Source: Clostridia bacterium (lineage in GTDB: Bacteria; Bacillota; Clostridia; Christensenellales; CAG-138). From it: DNA of 32,595 nucleotides. The notes beneath the pieces were generated by a model. It was not told the origin of the DNA, did no database searches, and was given only the letters and a program-made list of their open reading frames with translations. A program made the translations under genes and the position numbers. The stretch spans positions 1 through 32,595 of the forward strand of contig JAFPXD010000049.1 of the NCBI GenBank assembly GCA_017394835.1, given 5' to 3'. Shown here piece by piece: positions 7,455-15,260 of this stretch (the first letter of the stretch is position 1; every line of letters begins with the position of its first letter).

Positions 7455-8531
7455 TCATTCCTCCGTATTGCCGTAAACCCGCATGAACCGCGGGCTTTTT
7501 CTTTCGTAAAGGAGCTCCGCCATGCGGTCGGCGTATTTGATCACGGCCCGCTCATGCGCGCATTGGACGGGCGGAACAGTGTGCATATCGCCCGTCATGC
7601 TGAAATTTAGGCAGGCGCAGTGGTGGCGGCACCGCGCATCGAGCGCGCAGCCTTCGCAGGTGGGCTCGGGAGCCCTGTACGCTTCGTAAATGCGCCTCTG
7701 AGCGGCTTTATCTATTCCGTCGAACACATTTCCCATCGCAAATTCGGGCACGCCCACAAACTGATTACAGGGGTATATGACGCCGTCCGGCGCGATGGAG
7801 GGCTGCTTCATGCCGAGCTCGCATTCTATGCAGCGGCGGCCGTTTATGTATGCCGCGACCTTCGATTCGAAATTAAGGTAGTGGAGCGGGCGCTCGTCGT
7901 CGAAATGCTCCGCGGCAAACACCGCTAGCTCGCCGTACTGAAGCCCGAGCTCCGCCATATCATCATCGTTCCAATCGACCGAGGGGCGGTAATCTATCGC
8001 GGTGTTCACCCGCGAAAAGCCCCGCGCATAAAGCCATTTCACAGCCTCCGCAAGGCGGGGCAGATTCCTCTTTTCGATCGTCATCATAGCGACGGCATTC
8101 GGCTGATGGGCAAGGAGCATATCTATCTTGGGCTCCAAAAGCGCCGCCGTACCGCCGCCTCCCCGAAGCAGTCTTTGCTCATCCTGAAGGCAGCCGTCGT
8201 GCGAGAGAGCGATCCTTATCCCGTGAGCGTCCGCAAGGCGCAAAAAAGCTTCATTCAAAAGCGAACCGTTCGTGGTGAGCTGATAGCTCATCGAGCTTCC
8301 CGCCTTCGCCGCCTTTTCGGCACAGTTGTGTACGACGAGCCCTATCACGTCCTTTAGGAGCAGGGGCTCGCCTCCGAAAAACGAAAAACCGTTCTTCCTG
8401 TGCCCGTATGAAAACAACAGCTCGCAGGCGGCAAGGGCGGTGCGCTCGTCCATCCTTGCGGGCGTGTGCTTTTCATAGCAATAGCGGCATGCGAAATTGC
8501 AGTCCGCGGTCAAATGAAGCGTGAAATTCAT
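7455..8531 (-). CDS. Radical SAM/SPASM domain peptide-modifying enzyme
   Basis: Predicted 358-aa cytoplasmic iron-sulfur enzyme. The radical SAM core starts almost at the N-terminus, with no leader-binding RRE domain before it. The motif C11-x3-C15-x2-C18 binds the SAM cluster, and GGEP (about 53-56) follows. The C-terminal SPASM domain is complete: C237-x17-C255, then C292-x2-C295-x5-C301-x3-C305, and C324, enough for two auxiliary clusters. This layout is shared by anaerobic sulfatase maturases and RiPP maturases. No sulfatase is in the window. The gene starts one base after a small repeat-bearing lipoprotein-like gene and is coupled to a lipoprotein gene after it. That arrangement points to peptide or lipoprotein modification rather than sulfatase activation. 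The exact subfamily is not recognised. Confidence 0.93.
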   Translation of the reverse strand: MNFTLHLTADCNFACRYCYEKHTPARMDERTALAACELLFSYGHRKNGFSFFGGEPLLLKDVIGLVVHNCAEKAAKAGSSMSYQLTTNGSLLNEAFLRLADAHGIRIALSHDGCLQDEQRLLRGGGGTAALLEPKIDMLLAHQPNAVAMMTIEKRNLPRLAEAVKWLYARGFSRVNTAIDYRPSVDWNDDDMAELGLQYGELAVFAAEHFDDERPLHYLNFESKVAAYINGRRCIECELGMKQPSIAPDGVIYPCNQFVGVPEFAMGNVFDGIDKAAQRRIYEAYRAPEPTCEGCALDARCRHHCACLNFSMTGDMHTVPPVQCAHERAVIKYADRMAELLYERKSPRFMRVYGNTEE

Positions 8532-8532
8532 A

Positions 8533-8913
8533 TCATTTATCTTCCGAGCCGGATTCGGGGGCGATCTCCGTCGTCTCTATGTGAAGGGCGCCCATTGTGT
8601 GCCAACTGCCGTCGTCGGTGGGCTGTGCTTGAGCATCCGGATCGGCCTCGGCGCCTTCGGTGGGCTCTGTGAGCATGCCCGGATCCACCTTGACGTCGCC
8701 CATGAGCTCGAGCTCTTCGGTGGGCTCGGGCTCTTCGGTGACTATGGGGGTCTCCTCCACCGCAATATTTCCGTCGAGCTGAACGGGCTTGCTCGTGCAT
8801 CCTGCCGAGCCCGCTGCGATCACCGCAGCCGCGGCAAGGGCTCCCGCCCTAACGGCTAAGGACGCCTTGCGCGGGTATTTGGGATCCTCGCTCGTGACCT
8901 TTGCGATCTTCAT
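8533..8913 (-). CDS. Small acidic lipoprotein-like protein, candidate radical SAM substrate
   Basis: Predicted 126 aa. A basic N-terminal part (1-22, several Lys/Arg) is followed by an Ala-rich hydrophobic segment (23-38) ending in GSAGC (C39), a possible lipobox. The rest is very acidic. It contains three imperfect repeats, each with a small motif around a Gly: QLDGNIAVEE (G48), ELMGDVKVDP (G72) and HTMGALHIET (G108). Each continues with acidic Glu/Pro/Thr-rich sequence. The only Trp is W104. It ends TGA-T-ATG into the radical SAM gene. Repeats plus immediate coupling to a SPASM enzyme resemble multi-core RiPP precursors. A membrane-tethered modified peptide is the working idea (inference). 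The start is forced: an in-frame TGA lies two codons upstream. AAGGA is unusually far (12 bases). Confidence 0.82.
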   Translation of the reverse strand: MKIAKVTSEDPKYPRKASLAVRAGALAAAAVIAAGSAGCTSKPVQLDGNIAVEETPIVTEEPEPTEELELMGDVKVDPGMLTEPTEGAEADPDAQAQPTDDGSWHTMGALHIETTEIAPESGSEDK

Positions 8914-8914
8914 A

Positions 8915-8927
8915 GAACTTCAAGTTC
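8915..8927. promoter_or_regulatory. 13-base palindrome between ribosome site and start of the lipoprotein-like gene
   Basis: GAACTT-C-AAGTTC on the plus strand, ending two bases before the ATG of the minus-strand gene and overlapping the AAGGA ribosome site. In RNA it can fold as a 5-bp hairpin, which could hide the ribosome site or shorten its 12-base distance to the start. It could instead be a protein-binding site. Confidence 0.5.
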
Positions 8928-8935
8928 CTTTCTTT

Positions 8936-8976
8936 GAAATAATGGGGCTTCTGTTTATATAACGCACAGAAGCCCC
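8936..8976 (-). terminator. Terminator of recA
   Basis: On the minus strand: a 10-bp perfect stem (8967-8976 with 8944-8953), a 13-base loop, and a T-rich tail ATTATTTC. It separates recA from the four-gene operon at 6584-8913. No clear promoter for that operon was found, so partial read-through from recA is possible. Confidence 0.75.
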
Positions 8977-8994
8977 TTCCGGTTCCATTTTATA

Positions 8995-10026
8995 TCAATC
9001 GTCGTTTTCGCCCTTGTCGTCGCTCATCTCAACTATGCATTCGGCGGTGCCCATTATGGCGCGGAGCTTCGCTTCGAGCTCGTTTGCCACCTCGGGATTA
9101 TCCTTCAGGAACTGCTTTGCATTCTCGCGGCCCTGACCTATGCGCATATCCCCATAGGAGAACCATGCGCCCGTCTTGGAAACGAGCTTGTTGGAAACGC
9201 CCATATCGAGCAGCGATCCCTCGCGGGAGAAGCCCTCGCCGTACATGAGATCGGCTTCGGCCACGCGGAAGGGCGGAGCCACCTTGTTCTTAACGACCTT
9301 CATGCGGACGCGGTTGCCTACGGCCTCGCCGCCCTGCTTCAGGACGTCAACCTTGCGAACGTCGAGCCTTATGGTGGAGAAGAACTTCAACGCCCTGCCG
9401 CCGGTGGTCGTTTCGGGATTGCCGAACATAACGCCGACCTTCTCACGAAGCTGGTTGATGAATATGACGCAGCAGTTGGACTTGCCGACTATTCCCGCGA
9501 GCTTGCGGAGCGCCTGGCTCATGAGCCTTGCCTGCAGGCCGACGTGGGAATCGCCCATATCGCCTTCTAGCTCCGCTTTGGGAACGAGCGCCGCAACGGA
9601 GTCGATAACAATAATATCGACAGCGCCGCTCCTTACGAGCGTATCCGCTATATCGAGCGCCTGCTCGCCGTTATCAGGCTGTGAGACGAACAGAGAATTC
9701 ATCTGCACGCCGAGCTTTGCCGCGTAAACGGGATCCAATGCGTGCTCCGCGTCAATAAACACCGCCATGCCGCCCAGCTTCTGCGCTTCGGCTATCATAT
9801 GGAGGGCAAGAGTCGTCTTACCGGAGGACTCGGGCCCGTATATCTCTATTATCCTGCCGCGGGGGATGCCGCCCACGCCCAGCGCGTTGTCAAGCTCTAT
9901 ACAGCCCGTGGGTATTACGGAGACCTGTATCTTCTGCGCCGCGTCGCCCATAAGCATTATGGCGCCCTTGCCGAATTCCTTTTCTATCTGCGAAAGCGCA
10001 AGATCCAATGCTTTTTCCTTATCCAT
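8995..10026 (-). CDS. recA: Recombinase RecA
   Basis: 343-aa DNA-dependent ATPase that forms filaments on single-stranded DNA, drives strand exchange and triggers SOS self-cleavage of LexA. Walker A GPESSGKT (64-71), DAEHALDP, the Walker B region [12 protein letters not shown], the loop L1 region [24 protein letters not shown] (split by conserved residues), [21 protein letters not shown] for L2, and an acidic C-terminus are all present. Length is typical and no intein is present. The start at 10026 has GGAGG 8 bases upstream. It follows pncC by 63 bases, which hold a likely promoter. No Gram-positive LexA box (GAAC-N4-GTTC) was seen in that gap. Confidence 0.99.
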   Translation of the reverse strand: MDKEKALDLALSQIEKEFGKGAIMLMGDAAQKIQVSVIPTGCIELDNALGVGGIPRGRIIEIYGPESSGKTTLALHMIAEAQKLGGMAVFIDAEHALDPVYAAKLGVQMNSLFVSQPDNGEQALDIADTLVRSGAVDIIVIDSVAALVPKAELEGDMGDSHVGLQARLMSQALRKLAGIVGKSNCCVIFINQLREKVGVMFGNPETTTGGRALKFFSTIRLDVRKVDVLKQGGEAVGNRVRMKVVKNKVAPPFRVAEADLMYGEGFSREGSLLDMGVSNKLVSKTGAWFSYGDMRIGQGRENAKQFLKDNPEVANELEAKLRAIMGTAECIVEMSDDKGENDD

Positions 10027-10056
10027 CGTGTTTCCTCCAATTATTTTGTTAATATT

Positions 10057-10085
10057 ATTATACCATATTGTACGCCCGCCTGCAA
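10057..10085 (-). promoter_or_regulatory. Probable recA promoter
   Basis: On the minus strand: -35 TTGCAG (10080-10085, weak), 17-base spacer, -10 TATAAT (10057-10062). It lies in the 63-base gap between pncC and recA. Confidence 0.6.
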
Positions 10086-10089
10086 TGCG

Positions 10090-10602
10090 TCAAAGCGTTT
10101 TTGCAAGCCCGAGCATGAGCTTCAGCGCCTCGTAAGCCGCCTGCTGCCTTATCTCAAGGCGGCTGCCCGAAAGCGCAAGCTCCTTCGTGACGCTCCCGTT
10201 TTTCGCGGCGCCTCCAATGAATACGAGCCCCGCGGGTCTGCCGTATTCATCGGGGCCGGGCCCCGCGAGCCCCGTTGCGGAAACGGCTATATCCGCTCCG
10301 GAAGAGGCTCTCATGCCCTCCGCCATTTCGTGCGCGGTCTCACGGCTGACAGCCGTATGCTGGGCCAGCGTGACGGGGGAGACGGTGAGCCTTCGCATCT
10401 TGGCCCCATCCGTATAGGTAACGCAGCCTTCGGCAAACCATGAGGAAACGCCGGGCACGCGGACTATCTCGGATGAGATGAGCCCGCCGGTCAGGCTTTC
10501 CGCGGCCGCGGCGGAGGCCGACTTTTCATTCATAAGCGCGGAGATCTCCGTAACGACGGCGCCGCATGCCGCCTCAAAAGCGTTTTCGTTCTCGAATATC
10601 AT
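10090..10602 (-). CDS. pncC: CinA C-terminal domain protein, nicotinamide-nucleotide amidohydrolase (PncC)
   Basis: 170-aa single-domain form of the CinA C-terminal family. The family deamidates nicotinamide mononucleotide to nicotinate mononucleotide, recycling NAD breakdown products. Signatures: AAAESLTGGLISS (about 31-43, with the nucleophile-containing SLTGG), VPGVSSWFAEGCVTYT, HTAVSRETAHEMAEGM and SATGLAGP. The N-terminal CinA (molybdopterin-binding-like) domain is absent and there is no remnant upstream, so this is the stand-alone type. The start is one base after the pgsA stop (TGA-T-ATG), giving coupled translation. Its place before recA mirrors the common cinA-recA order. Confidence 0.93.
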   Translation of the reverse strand: MIFENENAFEAACGAVVTEISALMNEKSASAAAAESLTGGLISSEIVRVPGVSSWFAEGCVTYTDGAKMRRLTVSPVTLAQHTAVSRETAHEMAEGMRASSGADIAVSATGLAGPGPDEYGRPAGLVFIGGAAKNGSVTKELALSGSRLEIRQQAAYEALKLMLGLAKTL

Positions 10603-10603
10603 A

Positions 10604-11194
10604 TCACTTTACGGAGAATATCTGCTTGTTTGCTATCATGTAATCAAGCCCGGACCATATCGTCATAACAACGGAGGCGAGCATGAATATGAAATCCACG
10701 GGCACGTTTATCGCGCGGAAGAAGGGCCCCGCGATGAGCACCATGGGAAGGGCTATGCTCTGGAGGGTGGTCTTGATCTTGCCCAATGTGCCCGCCGCCA
10801 TAACGGTGCCGCGGCTCGCGGCAACGAGCCTCATCCCGCTGATCAAAAACTCCCTTGCGATAACGATCACGGTGAAGATGGGCATCAGGAAATCGCACAC
10901 GCTCATGAGCCCGCGCCCGATCAGCATTATCATGCAGGCGGCGGTCAAAAGCTTATCCGCAATGGGATCCATCAGCTTGCCGAAATCGGTGACGAGATCG
11001 TATTTCCTCGCAATGCGACCGTCAAGCGTGTCGGTAATGTAGGCCAGAATGAATATCGCGCCCGCGATAACGTACTTGAGCTGTATCTCCGCCCCGCAAA
11101 TGCGGAAGAGCACGTGCTCCGGCAGAAAGAAGCAGGCGATGAAGAAGGGTATCGCGATCATTCGCGCGATCGTAAGCTTGTTGGGAAGGTTCAT
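10604..11194 (-). CDS. pgsA: CDP-diacylglycerol-glycerol-3-phosphate 3-phosphatidyltransferase
   Basis: 196-aa integral membrane enzyme making phosphatidylglycerol phosphate from CDP-diacylglycerol and glycerol-3-phosphate, the committed step to phosphatidylglycerol and cardiolipin. The CDP-alcohol phosphotransferase motif is complete: D-x2-D-G-x2-A-R-x8-G-x3-D-x3-D, seen as DTLDGRIAR ... GKLMDPIAD (about 55-81). Around six hydrophobic segments are visible. The second ATG (11194, MNLPNKLT) is chosen: AAGGAG lies 9 bases before it but only 3 before the ATG at 11200, and PgsA proteins usually begin MNLPN. It lies 16 bases after rimO and is coupled to pncC. Confidence 0.97.
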   Translation of the reverse strand: MNLPNKLTIARMIAIPFFIACFFLPEHVLFRICGAEIQLKYVIAGAIFILAYITDTLDGRIARKYDLVTDFGKLMDPIADKLLTAACMIMLIGRGLMSVCDFLMPIFTVIVIAREFLISGMRLVAASRGTVMAAGTLGKIKTTLQSIALPMVLIAGPFFRAINVPVDFIFMLASVVMTIWSGLDYMIANKQIFSVK

Positions 11195-11210
11195 TTTCAT
11201 GATCTCCTTT

Positions 11211-12527
11211 TTATTTCTCGATAAGTTCGGCGGTGAGATCGTATGTCTCTGCGCCGGTTATGCGCACGAACACGTAGTCCCCGGGGGTCAGGCCGCCTTT
11301 GGGGAGCTTCACCTTTATGAAGCCATCGACCTCCGGCGCTTCCGCATAGGAGCGGCAGAACGCGGTCTCGCCGTCGGTTTCATCTACGAGCACCTCGCAT
11401 ACGGAGCCTATCCTACGCCTGTTTGCGGCAAGCGATACCGCCATCTGCCGTTTCATAAGCGTATTGTAGCGGCGCTGCTTGACCTTTTCGGGGAGCTGCC
11501 CCTCGAATGCCGCCGCGGGAGTGCCGTCCTCGGCGGAATAGGTGAACGCGCCCACACGGTCGTAGGGGTGCTCTTCAAAGAATGTCAAAAGCTCCTTGAA
11601 CTGCTCCTCCGTTTCGCCGGGGAAGCCGACAATCGCCGTCGTTCTCAGTATGAAATCCGGATCGGCGTTTCTTATGTGATCGGTGATGTATCTTATGTGC
11701 TCCGCCGAGCCGTGACGGTTCATGGCGCGAAGCAGCTCCGCGTTGATATGCTGGATGGGCATATCTATGTAATTGCATATCTTGGGGTTGGCCCTGATCG
11801 TATCTATGAGCTTTTCATCCACCGTATTCGGGTAGGTGTAAAGGAGGCGCACCCAATGCAGCTTCTCTATTTCCGCAAGACGGGTCATAAGCTCCGCAAG
11901 CCTCGGCTCGCCGTAAAGGTCGATGCCGTAAGCGGAGGTATCCTGCGCGATCACGGTGAGCTCCGTCACGCCCCTTTCGGCAAGCTCGTTTGCTTCCTCG
12001 ATAAGCTCCTCCATGGGGCGGCTCACACGGCCCCCGCGGATGAGCGGTATCGCGCAGTAGGTGCAGCGGTTGTCGCAGCCGTCCGCAATCCGCAGGTAAG
12101 CGCGGTAGGGAGGGGTGGTGATCATCCTGACGGGAGCGCATTTGATGCTTGAGATCTCGCCCGTAATGCGCTGTTCTATCGCTTCGGCAAGCCCGGCGTG
12201 ATCCTTGACCCCCCATATAAGGTCGGCTTCGGGAAGCTCGGCCTTGAGCTCGTCATAATAGCGCTCGGTCAGGCATCCGCAGACGACGAGCAGACGGCAC
12301 GAGCCCGTCTCCTTGAAGCCCGCCATTTCGAAAACGGCGTCGAGCGAATCCGTCTTGGCGCTTTCGATAAAGCCGCAGGTGTTCACTATAATGACCTCCG
12401 CCTCCGCGGGATCGGCCACAAGCACCGCGCCGCGGGCAAAGAGCTCACCCAAAATTTCTTCGGTATCCACTCGGTTTTTTGAGCACCCGAGCGAAACCGT
12501 TCCGATCTTTACTCCGTTTAAGCTCAT
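11211..12527 (-). CDS. rimO: Ribosomal protein S12 methylthiotransferase RimO
   Basis: 438-aa radical SAM enzyme that adds a methylthio group to the conserved Asp of ribosomal protein S12. The N-terminal UPF0004 domain has cysteines C15, C51 and C85 for the auxiliary cluster. The radical SAM motif is C151-x3-C155-x2-C158 (DGCDNRCTYC). A C-terminal TRAM domain occupies roughly 375-438. The SLGCSKNRVDTE start and the IQHIN motif distinguish it from MiaB. The start overlaps the ftsK stop by four bases (ATGA) with GGAGGA upstream, so it is coupled to ftsK. Confidence 0.97.
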   Translation of the reverse strand: MSLNGVKIGTVSLGCSKNRVDTEEILGELFARGAVLVADPAEAEVIIVNTCGFIESAKTDSLDAVFEMAGFKETGSCRLLVVCGCLTERYYDELKAELPEADLIWGVKDHAGLAEAIEQRITGEISSIKCAPVRMITTPPYRAYLRIADGCDNRCTYCAIPLIRGGRVSRPMEELIEEANELAERGVTELTVIAQDTSAYGIDLYGEPRLAELMTRLAEIEKLHWVRLLYTYPNTVDEKLIDTIRANPKICNYIDMPIQHINAELLRAMNRHGSAEHIRYITDHIRNADPDFILRTTAIVGFPGETEEQFKELLTFFEEHPYDRVGAFTYSAEDGTPAAAFEGQLPEKVKQRRYNTLMKRQMAVSLAANRRRIGSVCEVLVDETDGETAFCRSYAEAPEVDGFIKVKLPKGGLTPGDYVFVRITGAETYDLTAELIEK

Positions 12528-15244
12528 GCGTCTCCTCCCGAACCGAAGAGCTCGCGGTAGCCGGCCTCGTCAATGAGCACATTGCGGGGCTTGCTTCCGT
12601 CAAAGCCCGAAACTATCTTCATCTGTTCCATAATATCCACAAGCCTCGCCGCTCTCGCGTAGCCTACACGCAGGCGCCTCTGTATCATGGAGATGGAGGC
12701 GGAGCCGGATTCCATAACTATGCGGACCGCGTCGGGCAGAAGGTCGTCCTCCTGCTTGCCGTTGCCCTGCCCGGTGGGGGCGGTGAGATCGGGTATCGAA
12801 TCGAGCACGCTCGTATTCTGCGGCACTTCGACGCGGTGATCCACGAAGAACTGCATGACCTGTTCGACCTCCTCATCGCTCACGAACGCGCCCTGCGCCC
12901 TTATGGGCTTTGCGGCGCCGTTCGGGTGGAAGAGCATATCGCCGTGACCCAGGAGCTTTTCGGCGCCGCCCATATCGAGTATAACGCGGGAATCGACCGC
13001 CGAAGCGACGGCAAACGCGATCCTCGAAGGGATATTGGTCTTAATAAGACCGGTGATGACGTCAACGGAGGGGCGCTGGGTGGCGACTATCAGATGGATG
13101 CCGGCCGCGCGGCCGAGCTGAGCCAGACGCGCGATGGATTCTTCAACGTCCTTCGCGGAAACTATCATAAGATCCGCAAGCTCGTCGATTATTATCATGA
13201 GCCTCGGCATGCGCTCCGCCGGATCCTCCTGAAGGGAGTTGAACCTCGCAAGATCGCGCGCGTTGAAGCGGCTCATCTTGCTGTAACGGTTATCCATCTC
13301 GTTGCAGGCCCATTTGAGCACGCCGGCCGCCTTCTTGGGATCGGTCACGACGGGGCAGTAAAGATGGGGCACGGGAGCGAATATCGAAAGCTCCACCACC
13401 TTCGGGTCGATGAGGATCATCCTTACCTCATCGGGAGTGGATTTATAGATCGTGCTCAGAATAATGCTGTTTATGCAGACGGATTTACCGGAACCGGTAG
13501 CGCCCGCGATCAGCATGTGGGGCATCTTTTCAAGATTTGCATATACGGGCTTTCCCGCAATATCCTTGCCGAGCGCGAATGTGAGGGGGCTCGAAGAAAC
13601 GGAGAACTCCCTTGTATCGAGCACCTCGCGCAGCCTTACCATGGCGGTATCCTTGTTGGGGATCTCGATGCCTATCGCCGCTTTTCCGGGGATGGGCGCC
13701 TCTATCCTTACGCGCGGCGCGGCAAGCGCAAGGGCTATATCGTTGCTGAGTCCGGTGATCCTGTTGACCCTTACGCCCTGCGCGGGCTGTATTTCGAACC
13801 TCGTTATAACGGGGCCTACTGAGATATTGAGCAGACGAGCGTTTATATTGAAGCTCGCAAGGGTCTCAAGAAGCAGCTTCGCCTTTTCCGTGGGGGAATC
13901 GTTTGCTATCGCCTCGGAATGATCGGGCAGACGCAGAAGCGTCAGCGGCGGCCTCTGATAGACCTGCATGGGGATCGCTTCGTTCATTACGGCAGATTCA
14001 ACTTCCTCCGCGCCGCCTTCCGCATCGGCCTTGTCGGGAGCCTTATCTTCGGACTCCGCGGGCTTTTCCATGCCGGGTATCTCGCCCGTGATATTATCCT
14101 CGGGCACTATGTCTATGGTCTCAAAGGGGTCGATCTCCGGGAAATCGGGCGTCTCGGGTATCTCCGCGCCCGTATCGGGATCGGGAACGCCCGTAAATAC
14201 AGGCGCTTTTTTGCCGGTGGGTATCTTGCCGCTGCTGGGGATGAGATCGAGCTCCTGACCGTTTGCGGGATGCGCGCCGCTGATAACAAGCTCGTTTTCG
14301 TCGGGCTCGGGCTTGGCGTGCCTGCGCTTTTCCCTCCTCTTTTTAACGGCTTCGGAAAGGGAACTGCTCCCGTCGCCGCCTATCATAAGCTCGGCGGCAG
14401 CTTCGGCCTCGCCGCCGTTTTCCGCCCCGCGCAGCCTGCGGCGGCGCCTGCTTTCATCGCTGCCGTCGCCAACGGTTTCGTTTATGATGCGCGCCTTGCG
14501 CATATCCTCCATCGCATCGACCTTCGCGATCACCTTTCTGCCCGCGCTGCGGATCGAGATCTTGGTCGCAAACAGCAGACATACGAGCGCCGCGGCGATG
14601 AATACGATTATTGCCCCCGCACGGGAGATAAGGTCCGCAAACAGATAATCCGGCATGGAGGCGAAGAAACCGCCGCCGGATCTTGCGCGACCCAGCTCAT
14701 AGGCACGGGTGATATAATCCTTGAAGTTGTAATTCGCGGGATGGCATACTCCGAGGTGTATCACACAGCTTATGCAGAACAGCGCAAGGAAACAGAGCGC
14801 CATGGTGCCCGTGCCGAACTGGCGGTTGGGCATTGCGATTATGAGCACCCCGGCGATAACGAGCAGGGGCGGCAGTATGAACTGCATCACGCCGAGCAGA
14901 CCGAACAGTATATCGACGGCCTTTTCGAGCGCCGCGCCGGTCTTCGCATAGGTGAGTATGCACATGACGAGCCCGACTGCGATAAGGATTATGCCCACGA
15001 CCTCATCCGTGCGGTCGAGCTTCGCCTTTATCTCCTGCTCGGTCAGGGGGCGGGGCTCCCTCGCGGGGCGCTTTGCGCGCGCGGTCTCGCTTTTTCGGGA
15101 GCCGCTTCTGCTTGCCGCGCTCCTTGAAGAGGCGGAAGACCTCGGGCTCGCGGTCCTTACGACGGAAGCCGTAAGCTCGCGGGAGCCCTTCTTCGCTCCG
15201 GATTTTTTCTTGTTATTATCGGTGCTTTTCTTGGTTACTGCCAT
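12524..15244 (-). CDS. ftsK: DNA translocase FtsK/SpoIIIE
   Basis: 906-aa septal DNA pump that clears chromosome from the closing septum and, in spore formers, packs DNA into the forespore. Order: a basic Ser/Lys/Arg-rich tail (1-75), about four membrane helices (82-101, 114-139, 147-168, 208-226), and a long acidic/Pro linker (about 270-425). An alpha/beta motor follows, with Walker A GATGSGKS (581-588) and Walker B LMIIIDE (682-688), then a C-terminal gamma winged helix for KOPS recognition (about 833-893). The start at 15244 has AAGGAG 5 bases upstream; the frame extends 23 codons further without one. It lies 16 bases after the penicillin-binding protein gene. Confidence 0.97.
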   Translation of the reverse strand: MAVTKKSTDNNKKKSGAKKGSRELTASVVRTASPRSSASSRSAASRSGSRKSETARAKRPAREPRPLTEQEIKAKLDRTDEVVGIILIAVGLVMCILTYAKTGAALEKAVDILFGLLGVMQFILPPLLVIAGVLIIAMPNRQFGTGTMALCFLALFCISCVIHLGVCHPANYNFKDYITRAYELGRARSGGGFFASMPDYLFADLISRAGAIIVFIAAALVCLLFATKISIRSAGRKVIAKVDAMEDMRKARIINETVGDGSDESRRRRRLRGAENGGEAEAAAELMIGGDGSSSLSEAVKKRREKRRHAKPEPDENELVISGAHPANGQELDLIPSSGKIPTGKKAPVFTGVPDPDTGAEIPETPDFPEIDPFETIDIVPEDNITGEIPGMEKPAESEDKAPDKADAEGGAEEVESAVMNEAIPMQVYQRPPLTLLRLPDHSEAIANDSPTEKAKLLLETLASFNINARLLNISVGPVITRFEIQPAQGVRVNRITGLSNDIALALAAPRVRIEAPIPGKAAIGIEIPNKDTAMVRLREVLDTREFSVSSSPLTFALGKDIAGKPVYANLEKMPHMLIAGATGSGKSVCINSIILSTIYKSTPDEVRMILIDPKVVELSIFAPVPHLYCPVVTDPKKAAGVLKWACNEMDNRYSKMSRFNARDLARFNSLQEDPAERMPRLMIIIDELADLMIVSAKDVEESIARLAQLGRAAGIHLIVATQRPSVDVITGLIKTNIPSRIAFAVASAVDSRVILDMGGAEKLLGHGDMLFHPNGAAKPIRAQGAFVSDEEVEQVMQFFVDHRVEVPQNTSVLDSIPDLTAPTGQGNGKQEDDLLPDAVRIVMESGSASISMIQRRLRVGYARAARLVDIMEQMKIVSGFDGSKPRNVLIDEAGYRELFGSGGDA

Positions 15245-15260
15245 GTTTTCTCCTTGTGTG

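Noticed and set aside
7455..8531. Anaerobic sulfatase maturase as the specific call for the radical SAM enzyme
   Set aside because: The SPASM layout fits, but no sulfatase is nearby and the gene is coupled to small lipoprotein-like genes; kept as a general peptide-modifying enzyme.
10027..10089. LexA/SOS box before recA
   Set aside because: No GAAC-N4-GTTC type palindrome is present in the gap between pncC and recA.
13919..15127. Plus-strand frame (402 codons) opposite ftsK
   Set aside because: Shadow of ftsK; low-complexity Arg/Gly/Tyr composition and no start signal.
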